Positions 25,382-35,000 of a stretch of 64,000 bases of DNA are shown piece after piece (position 1 is the first letter of the stretch; every line of letters starts with the position of its first letter). The notes below the pieces were generated by a model that saw nothing but the letters and a program-made list of their open reading frames with translations, was not told the DNA's origin and searched no databases. This DNA is from JBKEBQ01 sp047973225. Lineage in GTDB: Bacteria; Bacillota_I; Bacilli_A; Erysipelotrichales; Erysipelotrichaceae. The stretch is from the NCBI GenBank assembly GCA_047973225.1, contig JBKEBQ010000053.1, forward strand, positions 1 to 64,000, read 5' to 3'. The position numbers and the translations under genes are program-made.

Positions 25382-27511
25382 CTATTTATTTTTTACTACA
25401 TCAAAATAATACTTTGAAGTTTTTTCAACCAGCTCTGCGCATAGATTTTTTTGATAAGTTTCGGCATTTCTTGATTTAGGAATAACGCAGGCAATAGATA
25501 TTTCAGGGTTATCATAAGGTGCATAGGCAACCATTGTAGAATTTACCGTTTCTCGTTTAGCAATCCCGTTTTCATAAATTTCATCTTCTGCAGTTCCTGT
25601 TTTCGCAGCAATGGAAGCCCCAGCATTTGCATCATTTAAACCGCAAAAACCAGAAGTAATACATTCTCTCATTCCTGTTTTAGCGCGATTTAAGTAATCA
25701 ATATGATTTCCATAAAGCGTTGATAGAATCGTATTTTTTTCGGTATAAAGAATTGTACTTTTACTATTCACTTCGCTAATCTTATCTAAAAAGTGAGGTT
25801 TTATTCGTTTTCCACCATTGGCAATGGTAGCGACATATTGCGCTAATTGCATCGTTGTATAGGTATCGTATTGTCCGATTGCAAAATCCAAGATTTTTCC
25901 ATACTCATTAGTTGCACCAATATTACCAATTTCTTCATTTGGAACATCAATACCTGTTTTTACACCTAAACCAAACATATTGTAGTATACACGCATATCG
26001 TCAAATACATCTTCATTATTGATCAGTAAAGGCTTACTCGGCGTATATGTTGCATCTCCCATTCCCATAGCGATATGCCCCATATATATATTACTGGATT
26101 TAGCAATCGCTTGAATATCATTAATTTTTCCATTATATTGCGAAGAACTAAATGCTTCAGAGCCCTGAATAAGAATTGGAGTATCATCAATCACAGTCCC
26201 AGGTGATACAACTTTTTCACTCAAGCCCATATACAATGTTGCGACTTTTACCGCACTTCCAATGCGGTTGGCATTCAGATAGGTTGCAGTAGGAATTGAT
26301 GTGATTTTGTTTCCATTGCTACGATCCAAAGAAACACCAACATTTGCTAAAATAGCACCGGTAGTGGGATTCATAACAACAATATAAACATTTTCTAAAT
26401 CTTGACGCACACTATCATTAATGGAAGTTTGTAAAACCTCACGTGCATAGGCATCTACTTTTTTTTGGTAATCAAGATTTAATGTCAACTGTAAATCATA
26501 ACCATTTTTACCAGGGTTGACTTCATTTAATAGTGCTACACCTTGATCATCATAGGAAATTTTCGCAGTGGTTTTGCTTCCCTTCAAATATTTTTCGTAA
26601 TATTTTTCAAGTCCAGAAATCCCAACACGATCATTTAGTGCATAGTCCAAACTTACATAGTAATCGCTCATTTCAGCTGGAAGTCCTTGATTGCTTGTAG
26701 ATGTATTCCCTATCAGGGATCGAATTGTTTCATTATTCAAATATTCGCGATTCCAGTCATTGGAAATCGGTTTGAATCCAGGAAACTCATCCATATTTTC
26801 AGACAAATGAGATATTTGTTCACTCGTTGCATCATCAATTACTGTCTTATATTGATTGATAGGATTTTTTGTCATACGCATCATTAAATAGTAGAGTTCT
26901 TTTTGATCTTCACGAATGTCACCAATTTTCATTCGTTCTATTTTAAGTTCGTAAATAGCATTTTGAACATCTTCTCTTTGTGTTTGCGAAGTAGCATAAG
27001 CTTTATATAGATCATCAATCTCACTTTGGTTTACGAGTTCATTAAAAGTATTTTTATGAAAGACTGATTCATAAGCATAATGCATATCGGCAATCTGACG
27101 ATCTGTAATAGTATAAGCATTCACGCCAATTTTGTCTCTGAATTTTTTTGCTAACTCCCATTCTTCTTTAGATTTTGAATTGATCGATTTAGGAATGAAA
27201 TAAGATATTGATAAGGAACGTACAGACTGTGCCAAAACAACCCCATCACTGTCAATAATAGATCCCCTTGGCGGTTGAAAAGATTGTATTTCTGCTGTAT
27301 ATGCAACCAATTTTTCATGATATACTTCTTGATTTAACAATTGTAATTGTGCTAAACGCAGTGTTAATGCAACAAATAAAATAGATGTGCAAATAAAAAA
27401 GATTTTCATGCGAATATTGATTACTTTTTTACTTTCAACACGTTGTTGGAAAATATCACTCGCGTGCTTTCTTCGATCCATATCTTTTTTTTGAAAAAAA
27501 TTAAACTTCAT
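25382..27511 (-). CDS. class B penicillin-binding protein (transpeptidase)
   Basis: Membrane-anchored D,D-transpeptidase of 709 residues for peptidoglycan cross-linking. One N-terminal membrane helix (IFFICTSILFVALTLRLAQL), the dimerisation motif PRGSIIDSDGVVLAQ, then the catalytic domain with S419-A-V-K422, S472-S-N474 and K637-T-G. A long insertion before the catalytic domain resembles PBP2/PbpA-type enzymes of Bacillota. No PASTA domains. The context around the active Ser (GSAVKVAT) is like the GSVVKGAT variant of Gram-positive PBPs. Standalone, with an extended -10 (TGCTATAAT) at 27541-27549. Confidence 0.9.
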   Translation of the reverse strand: MKFNFFQKKDMDRRKHASDIFQQRVESKKVINIRMKIFFICTSILFVALTLRLAQLQLLNQEVYHEKLVAYTAEIQSFQPPRGSIIDSDGVVLAQSVRSLSISYFIPKSINSKSKEEWELAKKFRDKIGVNAYTITDRQIADMHYAYESVFHKNTFNELVNQSEIDDLYKAYATSQTQREDVQNAIYELKIERMKIGDIREDQKELYYLMMRMTKNPINQYKTVIDDATSEQISHLSENMDEFPGFKPISNDWNREYLNNETIRSLIGNTSTSNQGLPAEMSDYYVSLDYALNDRVGISGLEKYYEKYLKGSKTTAKISYDDQGVALLNEVNPGKNGYDLQLTLNLDYQKKVDAYAREVLQTSINDSVRQDLENVYIVVMNPTTGAILANVGVSLDRSNGNKITSIPTATYLNANRIGSAVKVATLYMGLSEKVVSPGTVIDDTPILIQGSEAFSSSQYNGKINDIQAIAKSSNIYMGHIAMGMGDATYTPSKPLLINNEDVFDDMRVYYNMFGLGVKTGIDVPNEEIGNIGATNEYGKILDFAIGQYDTYTTMQLAQYVATIANGGKRIKPHFLDKISEVNSKSTILYTEKNTILSTLYGNHIDYLNRAKTGMRECITSGFCGLNDANAGASIAAKTGTAEDEIYENGIAKRETVNSTMVAYAPYDNPEISIACVIPKSRNAETYQKNLCAELVEKTSKYYFDVVKNK

Positions 27512-27632
27512 ACATCCTGCTCCTTAATACTAGTTTAAATATTATAGCATAAAAAAGTAAAACATATGTGAACATTCATATTGCACACCATTTTTTTAAT
27601 TAATGTTATAATATCAATTAGGTGGTGATATT

Positions 27633-28682
27633 ATGTTACGTGAAAATACACGTCAAATAAAAATTAGAAATGTTGTTATTGGCGGACAAAACAAAGTTAT
27701 TTTACAGTCCATGTGTTCCTATAAAACAGCTCATATTGAGCAAGTTGTAAAACAAATTTTGGCACTTGAAAAAGCAGGATGTGAACTGGTGAGAATGTCG
27801 ATTCTTGATGAAGAAGACGCAAAAGCGATCGCACAAATTAAACAACAAACCAATATTCCCTTGGTAGCTGACATTCATTTTAATTATCGTTTCGCCCTCT
27901 TAGCTATAGAGAATGGGATTGATAAAATTCGATTAAATCCAGGAAATATAGGTAAGAAGGAAAACGTTGTGCAAGTTGTAGAAAAATGTAAACAGCACAA
28001 CATCCCCATCCGTATTGGAATCAACAGTGGTTCGCTTGAAAAAGACATTCATGAAAAATATGAAAAACCTTGTGTTGAAGCGATGATAGAGAGTGCCCAA
28101 CGTCATGTGAAAATTCTAGAAGAATTAGAATTTTATGATATTTGTCTCTCTTTTAAAAGTAGTGATGTTCGCTTGTGTATTGACGTTTATCAAAAAGCGG
28201 CATGCAGTTTTCCCTATCCTTTGCATTTAGGGGTTACAGAAGCAGGGAGCTTTACTACCTCATCTGTAAAGTCCAGTGCTGCGTTAGGAACTCTACTTTA
28301 CATGGGAATTGGGGATACTTTGCGTGTTTCCGTAAATGGAGATCCATTACAAGAAATGGTGATTGCAAAACATTTACTTAAAAGCTTTGGCTTAATTGAA
28401 AATACTCCCAATTTAATTGCTTGTCCAACATGTGGAAGAACGCAATTTGATATTAAGCCAATCGTTGATGAAATTGAACAATTTTTACAAACTATCCGCA
28501 AGGATGTTAGCGTAGCTATTATGGGTTGTGCAGTAAATGGTCCAGGTGAAGCAAAACATGCTGATATTGCGATTGCAGGTGGTAAAGATGGTGGCTTATT
28601 GATTCGTCAAGGTGAAATTATCGAACGTATCCCACAAAATAAGATGATAGAACGCTTAAAACAAGAAATTGAAAATTTTTAA
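27633..28682 (+). CDS. ispG: 4-hydroxy-3-methylbut-2-enyl diphosphate synthase (IspG)
   Basis: Iron-sulfur enzyme of the non-mevalonate pathway. N-terminal TIM barrel (VADIHFNYRFALLA, DKIRLNPGNIG) and a C-terminal cluster domain with CPTCGR and MGCAVNGPGE, giving three cysteines as ligands. Normal length (349). AGGTGGTGAT precedes the start. One of only two plus-strand genes in the minus-strand half. Confidence 0.95.
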   Translation: MLRENTRQIKIRNVVIGGQNKVILQSMCSYKTAHIEQVVKQILALEKAGCELVRMSILDEEDAKAIAQIKQQTNIPLVADIHFNYRFALLAIENGIDKIRLNPGNIGKKENVVQVVEKCKQHNIPIRIGINSGSLEKDIHEKYEKPCVEAMIESAQRHVKILEELEFYDICLSFKSSDVRLCIDVYQKAACSFPYPLHLGVTEAGSFTTSSVKSSAALGTLLYMGIGDTLRVSVNGDPLQEMVIAKHLLKSFGLIENTPNLIACPTCGRTQFDIKPIVDEIEQFLQTIRKDVSVAIMGCAVNGPGEAKHADIAIAGGKDGGLLIRQGEIIERIPQNKMIERLKQEIENF

Positions 28683-28704
28683 AAAAAGACCGTAAGGTCT
28701 TTTT
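28683..28704. terminator. bidirectional terminator between ispG and nfo
   Basis: AAAAAGACC and GGTCTTTTT form a perfect 9-bp stem with a GTAA loop. It lies between the converging ispG and nfo genes and overlaps the nfo stop codon. Confidence 0.8.
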
Positions 28705-29563
28705 ACTTTGTAATATCCAAAAATTTTTGTTTTTTCAACATTGAAATTTCTTCTTTGTAAGGAGGGATTTTATGAATATATGGAGTTTCTAAGATTTTAA
28801 CAACATGAGCAATTCGCTCATTATTGACAATCGCACAAAGTGTCGAAAAGCCAATTTCACCATGACCAATATTTGCATGACGATCTTTTCTTGATCCCTG
28901 TACATTCTTTGAATCATTTACATGAATGCAGGCCAAGCGATGTAAACCAACAATGCGATCAAATTCATCTAATAATGTATCAAAATCATGAAGATCATAA
29001 CCGGCATCATGCATATGACAAGTATCCATGCAAACACGCAGGTGTTCTTTCTTCTCGCAATGGTCAATGATATAGCGCAACTGTTCAAAGCTATATCCAA
29101 GCTCACTGCCCTTTCCCGCCATTGTTTCCAAAGCAATATTCACATGTCGCATATTTTGCATAGCTATATTCAAGCCTTTGATAACTTTCTTTAATCCAAT
29201 TGTTTCACCCGCCTTGACATGGCTTCCAGGATGTAATACTAAATATTTTGCACCAATGGCATGTACTCGATCGATTTCTTGGCGTAGAAAATCTACACCA
29301 AGTGTAAAAATTTCTGGCTTTACAGCATTGGCCAAATTGATAATATAAGGTGCATGTACAATCATATGCTCCATCGCTATATTATGTTTTTTCATAAGTG
29401 CTTGTGCTTCGATAATTTTCAATTTTGTTATTGCTTGTCGTTTTGTATTTTGTGGTGCACCACTATAAATCATAAGTGCATTTGCCCCATAAGATATGGC
29501 ATCACAAACACTACCATAAACATATGCAGGTGCGCTCATCGAGACATGGCTACCGATGATCAT
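28703..29563 (-). CDS. nfo: deoxyribonuclease IV (endonuclease IV)
   Basis: Zinc-dependent AP endonuclease in base-excision repair. Metal-binding signatures include HPGSH, ALETMAGKGSE, CMDTCHMHDAGYD, HVNDSK and the final ILETP. Length 286. Overlaps the helicase gene by 4 bp (ATGA). The pair DEAD-box helicase plus nfo is also seen beside ispH in B. subtilis. Confidence 0.95.
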   Translation of the reverse strand: MIIGSHVSMSAPAYVYGSVCDAISYGANALMIYSGAPQNTKRQAITKLKIIEAQALMKKHNIAMEHMIVHAPYIINLANAVKPEIFTLGVDFLRQEIDRVHAIGAKYLVLHPGSHVKAGETIGLKKVIKGLNIAMQNMRHVNIALETMAGKGSELGYSFEQLRYIIDHCEKKEHLRVCMDTCHMHDAGYDLHDFDTLLDEFDRIVGLHRLACIHVNDSKNVQGSRKDRHANIGHGEIGFSTLCAIVNNERIAHVVKILETPYIHKIPPYKEEISMLKKQKFLDITK

Positions 29564-30918
29564 ACATCACCTCTTTTGGCTTGTTGTCTTGCTTTCGCCT
29601 TCGCTTTTGCTTGCTGCTTGATTTCTTTTTGCACCATCGCTCGTTTTGCTTTTCGTTTAAGTTTTTCCACTTGCTCTTTCTGCTTTTTTTTATATCCAGG
29701 TTTGATTTTTTTCGTTTTTGCTTTCACTAGTTTTGAAATTTCAATTTCCAAAGGATCATCTTTTCGCTTGCGTTTATAAAAAATGGGCTGTATTGTTTTT
29801 CGCGTATTTTGGACAATTTTTTCATGATGAAAATGAATTCCTTTTGATTGTAATAAACGAATCGCTGTCTCGTCATTTTCTTTGTATAATGCAAAACAAG
29901 TTCCACTTTTCCCTGCCCTACCCGTTCTTCCTGCACGATGAATATAAAAATCAAGTTCTTTTGGGAACCCTAGTGAGATAACATGGGATACACCTTCAAT
30001 ATCCATCCCACGTGCAGCAATATCGCTAGCGACGATATAACGAAATCGCATACTTTCAATGTCTTTGATCGCCTTTATGCGATCGCGATTATTGAGATCA
30101 CCATGTAATTCCACCAGGTCATATCCATTATCGCGCATCTGGAAAGCAACTTGAACTGCATCACTTCGCGTATTGGTAAAAATCAAGCATAAATAAGGAT
30201 CAATGGATGTTAATACCGTAAGCAACATATCTTTATAGCTATGATGCTTACAACCAATTAAAACATGATTAATTCGAGGTTTAAATACCACATCTTCTTT
30301 AATATTTGTAATTTGTGGTTGATGCATATATCGTTTCAAGAAAAGTTTTAAAGCTTCGGGAATTGTTGCTGAGAAAGATAATATCTGTAATTTTTTCATT
30401 GTCGAACAAATCGCATCGATATCTTCCAAAAAACCATACTCTAACGTCATATCTGCTTCATCAATAACGAGTATTTTCGCGGTTTGCAGTAATAATGTCT
30501 GTTCGTTTAAAAATAAATCTTTCATTCTTCCTGGTGTTCCAATCACAATATGTGGTTGTTGTTTTAATTGCTTGCTCATTTTTGTTTTTTCGATACCACC
30601 AGTAATTAACTTTATTTTGATATCCTTATCTACTTTTTGCATCAGCAAAGCCTTTTTATATATTTGTAGTGCCAACTCACGTGTAGGCGCACTAATAATC
30701 GCCTGTACCTGATTTTTCGAGGAGTCGATCATATCCAAAATAGGAATTAGAAAGGCATGTGTCTTCCCTGTTCCCGTTTGAGAAATCCCAATAATGTCTT
30801 TGTGTTTTAAGGCTATAGGGATGAGTTGTTCTTGAATTTTTGTTGCATTATGAAAGCAATTCATCGCAATGAATTCCATTGTTTTCTGCTTTAAATTAAA
30901 TTGATTAAATGTTGACAT
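29560..30918 (-). CDS. DEAD-box RNA helicase (CshB-like)
   Basis: ATP-dependent RNA helicase of 452 residues. Q motif region FNQFNLKQKTMEFI, Walker A SQTGTGKTHAF, DEAD box VIDEADMTLEYGF, SAT motif SFSATIP, and the C-terminal helicase motif HRAGRTGRAG. The last ~70 residues are strongly basic (Lys/Arg/Gln/Ala-rich), a likely RNA-binding tail. Position beside nfo and near ispH suggests CshB. Confidence 0.9.
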   Translation of the reverse strand: MSTFNQFNLKQKTMEFIAMNCFHNATKIQEQLIPIALKHKDIIGISQTGTGKTHAFLIPILDMIDSSKNQVQAIISAPTRELALQIYKKALLMQKVDKDIKIKLITGGIEKTKMSKQLKQQPHIVIGTPGRMKDLFLNEQTLLLQTAKILVIDEADMTLEYGFLEDIDAICSTMKKLQILSFSATIPEALKLFLKRYMHQPQITNIKEDVVFKPRINHVLIGCKHHSYKDMLLTVLTSIDPYLCLIFTNTRSDAVQVAFQMRDNGYDLVELHGDLNNRDRIKAIKDIESMRFRYIVASDIAARGMDIEGVSHVISLGFPKELDFYIHRAGRTGRAGKSGTCFALYKENDETAIRLLQSKGIHFHHEKIVQNTRKTIQPIFYKRKRKDDPLEIEISKLVKAKTKKIKPGYKKKQKEQVEKLKRKAKRAMVQKEIKQQAKAKAKARQQAKRGDV

Positions 30919-31042
30919 AATAACCTCATTTCCTTATGTATTATATATTAGAATAGAATATTTATCAAAGATTTGTATTTCTTTTGGTATATTGCTTGTA
31001 ACTTTATGAAAGGATACTATAATGAATGGAAAGAGGTTTTCT

Positions 31043-31939
31043 ATGGAAATAATAAAAGTTGTACCACAAGGATATTGTAAAGGTGTTGTTAGAGCCATTC
31101 GTATTGCTAAAGAAACACGTGAAAAATATCCATGTGAAGATATATTTATATTGGGAATGCTTGTGCATAATACCTATGTGATAAATGCACTTGCAAAGAT
31201 GAATATAAAAACGATCGAAGACAAACGACTTTCCCGAGAAGAACTTTTAAAAAAAATTAATCATGGAGTCGTTATTTTTACAGCACATGGTGTTGCAAAA
31301 AAGATAAAAAACATGGCAAATGCGAAAGGTCTTATTTGTGTTGATGCGAGTTGTCCAGATGTTATCAATACGCAACAAATCGTGGATAAACATCGCGCGT
31401 TGGGCTATGAAATCTTTTATGTTGGGAAGAGAGGACATCCTGAAGCTGCTGCTGTTTGTGAGTATGATAATCATATTCATCTAATTGAAACGCTATGGGA
31501 TGTCGATCATTTGCAAGATTATGAAAAAATCCTAGTAACAAACCAAACAACTATGTCCATTTTTGATACACAGGAAGTATTTGAAAAGATCAAGAGAAAC
31601 TATCCTCATGCTAAATTTTCTAAAGAGATTTGTAATGCAACTAAAACTAGACAAAATGCTATTCACGAATTACAAGATGTTGATGTTTTATTTATTGTTG
31701 GTGATTCTCATAGCAACAATTCAAAGCGCTTGGTTCAAATTGGTAAAGAACGAGGCGTTAAACATGTGTATTTAATTGAAAGTGTAAATGATATACAAAA
31801 GAAAATGATATCAAATGCCAAGTATGTCGCAGTTAGTGCTGGTGCTTCAACTCCTACTTATCTTATTAAGCAAGTACTCAATGCTTTAAAACAAGGTAAT
31901 TTCGAAAAACGGTGTATTGATTTGTCTAATATTATTTGA
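31043..31939 (+). CDS. ispH: 4-hydroxy-3-methylbut-2-enyl diphosphate reductase (IspH)
   Basis: Last step of the non-mevalonate pathway, an iron-sulfur enzyme. Three cluster cysteines are in QGYCKGV, DASCPDV and EICNATKTRQ; FTAHGV and GDSHSNNS bind the substrate. I placed the start at 31043, six bases after AAAGAGG, giving 298 residues; an ATG at 31022 lies before that site. It is followed by a strong terminator. Confidence 0.94.
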   Translation: MEIIKVVPQGYCKGVVRAIRIAKETREKYPCEDIFILGMLVHNTYVINALAKMNIKTIEDKRLSREELLKKINHGVVIFTAHGVAKKIKNMANAKGLICVDASCPDVINTQQIVDKHRALGYEIFYVGKRGHPEAAAVCEYDNHIHLIETLWDVDHLQDYEKILVTNQTTMSIFDTQEVFEKIKRNYPHAKFSKEICNATKTRQNAIHELQDVDVLFIVGDSHSNNSKRLVQIGKERGVKHVYLIESVNDIQKKMISNAKYVAVSAGASTPTYLIKQVLNALKQGNFEKRCIDLSNII

Positions 31940-31994
31940 TTAAAAATTTTAAATGCAACAGTCTAAGTAGATAATGTATTTGATTATTTATGAT

Positions 31995-32031
31995 AAAAAA
32001 AGAGACACTGTATAAAAGAGTCTCTTTTTTT
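31995..32031. terminator. bidirectional terminator between ispH and the surface protein
   Basis: A perfect 12-bp stem (AAAAAAAGAGAC with GTCTCTTTTTTT) and a 13-nt loop lie between converging genes. Confidence 0.8.
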
Positions 32032-32039
32032 GTTGCAAG

Positions 32040-35000
32040 TTATACATGATTATATTTTTTCATAAGATTTCTTAACGTTAATATAAAAAATGAAAATATT
32101 AACATAGCGAAGTACGAATTGATCTCATCATCAATTCCCGTTTTAATTAAATCATTTATCTCTTTGTTTTCGATGTTTAATATCAAAGTAAGCGATTGAC
32201 CATCATCTGTTGTAAACAGAACCATATACCGCCCTGCTTTGGAAAAATCAACATTTGACCAATCTGCTTTTATTTTAATATTATTACCGAACTTATTTTT
32301 TGCAACAACTGCAAAATCCGAAATCGTAGGTTTTTTATTCCCGAGTGTTATTGTGAGATCTGTTCCAAAAATCATTCTTTGATCTTTCATAACAGTTAAT
32401 TTGACGATGAACTCTTGATTATCTTCGGTGTATAATCGAACACGATATTCTCCAGGTGTATCTAACTTCGCACCCGATAAATCAAGGAATACCTTTATTG
32501 CATCCCCTTTTATGTTGGTTGCTTTTGCTTTGAAGTCTTCCACTGTTGGCGCTTTATCCCCTATAAACATAAGAAAATCTTCACCTGCAATTGTTTTTTT
32601 AGCCTTTACGATTAATTTTACACTTAGTGTTTGATCATCTGCTGTATATAATCTAATGGGATATTCTCCTGGAACATTGATATCAGCACCTAATAAATCA
32701 AGCGATACTGTGATGAGCTTTCCATCAATATCCGTAGCTTTTGCTTTAAAATCTGCAACCGTTGGTACATCATCACCAACATACATACTGAAATTTTCGG
32801 CTGTGATAGACTTTTGGTTAGCTTTTACGATCAGTTTTACACTTAGTGTTTGATCATCTGCTGTATATAATCTAATGGGATATTCTCCTGGAACATTGAT
32901 ATCAGCATCTAATAAATCAAGCGATACTGTGATGGGCTTTCCATCAATATCCGTAGCTTTTGCTTTGAAATCAGCAACCGTTGGTGCATCATCACCAACA
33001 TACATACTGAAATTTTCGGCTGTGATAGACTTTTGGTTAGCTTTTACGATTAGTTTTACACTTAGTGTTTGATCATCTGCTGTATATAATCTAATGGGAT
33101 ATTCTCCTGGAACATTAAAATTAGCCTCGCTAAAATCTGCAAAAACATCAAGCCTTTTTCCTCGACTATCGGTGGCCTTTGGGTTGAAATCATCAACCGT
33201 TGGTGCATCATTGCCAACATACATCTTAAAATTATTAGCAGTGAGTGATTGACGGCTCGACTTTACACTCAACTTTACACTCATTTCTTGTCCGTCATCT
33301 GTATAAAGTCTCACTGTATATTCACCGGCTGTATTAAAATCTACCGTAGACAAATCAATATAAACATCAATTTTTTGACCAATTAAATTTGTTGCTGCGG
33401 CATTGAAGTCATCTACAACAGGTATAGGATCTCCTATATACATAACGAAGTCAGTGCCGATAATGAATTGTTGGGGTTCCATTTGTTCCCAAACATAAGT
33501 AGTGGTATTTGCAGGACCTGTTAATAAGTATGTTTCCATCAACTGCTCGGCAGTTAATTTCTCTCCGGCTGGTTTATGCGAACTACCCTCACCTATTGCT
33601 TGCCAATTTCGTGTTCCCGCAGCATAGTAGTCTACGGTAGTATCATTAATATAAACTGGTGTTCCTTTTATTGGTGCCTCTTGAAACTTAGCATCTATGT
33701 TATGAAATTTAAAATTAGGACCAAGTGTAATTTTCCACAACCGATTTGTATTGGAAAAGATTCCCGAAATATCCTCAACTTTAGAAGTATTCCAATTGCT
33801 TAAATCTAAACTTTCAAGTTTTTTGGTATCGCCGAACATATAAGACATATCACTTACCTTTGAGGTATTCCAATTTGTGACATCCAGACTTGTTAAACTA
33901 CTATTCTTATAAAACATATCTTCCATGTCTATCACATTTGAAGTATCCCAGTCGCTCACATCGAGGTGCTGTAAACTGCTATTACCAAAAAACATATCTT
34001 CCATGTCTGTCACATTTGAAGTATCCCAATGGCTGACATCTAAACTTGTCAAACCACTTGCGCCATCAAACATAAAGGACATATTATTAACATTAGCTGT
34101 ATTCCATGAATCAACATCTAAAGTAATCAAACTGCTTGCATTGTAAAACATATCTTCCATATCCATCACTTTTGAAGTATTCCATCCGCTCACATCTAAG
34201 CTTGTAAGTTCGTGTAAATCAAAAAATATACTTTTTAAGTTGGTTACATTTGAGATATCCCAATCACTGACATCCAAACTCATTAAACTACTGGCACCAT
34301 GAAATAAATAAGACATATCGTTTACCTTTGAGGTATTCCAATTACCAACATCCAAATTTGTTAAACTAGAGGCACCATAAAACATATAAGACATATTTTC
34401 AACGCTAGAAGTATCCCAACCACTGACATCCAAATTAACTAAGCTATTTGCGCCATCAAACATATAGGACATATTCACTATCTCTGAAGTATTCCATCCG
34501 GTCATATTTAAATTCACAAGATTACGCAATTGATAAAACATTCTTTCTGTGCTTGTTAAATTTACAGTATTCCAATCACTGACATCCAAACTCACAAGAT
34601 TGTCTAACCCATAAAATATTCTTTCCATATTCGTCGCATTTGAGATATCCCAACCACTTACATTTAAGTTGGTTAAACTACTGGCATCATTAAACATATA
34701 CGAGAAATCAGTTATATTCGAAGTATTCCAATGGCTGACATCTAAACTTGTTAATTTACTAGCTCCATTAAACATATCACTCATATCACGAACATTTGCG
34801 GTATCCCAATGCTGGACATCGAGGCTTTCTAAAGAACTGGTTTTACCAAACATGTAAGACATAGTTATTACCTTTGATGGTTTCCAATTGCTCACATTTA
34901 GATTTGTAAGACTGCTGGCTTGATAAAACATGTCTTCCATAATAATTACATTGGAAACATCCCAATTGCTAACATCAAGTGTTGTTAATGCAGCGTTTCC

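Noticed and set aside
32428..33072. Set of similar plus-strand ORFs of ~65 codons
   Set aside because: They are antisense shadows of the Ig-like repeats of the minus-strand surface protein, spaced by the same 219 bp.
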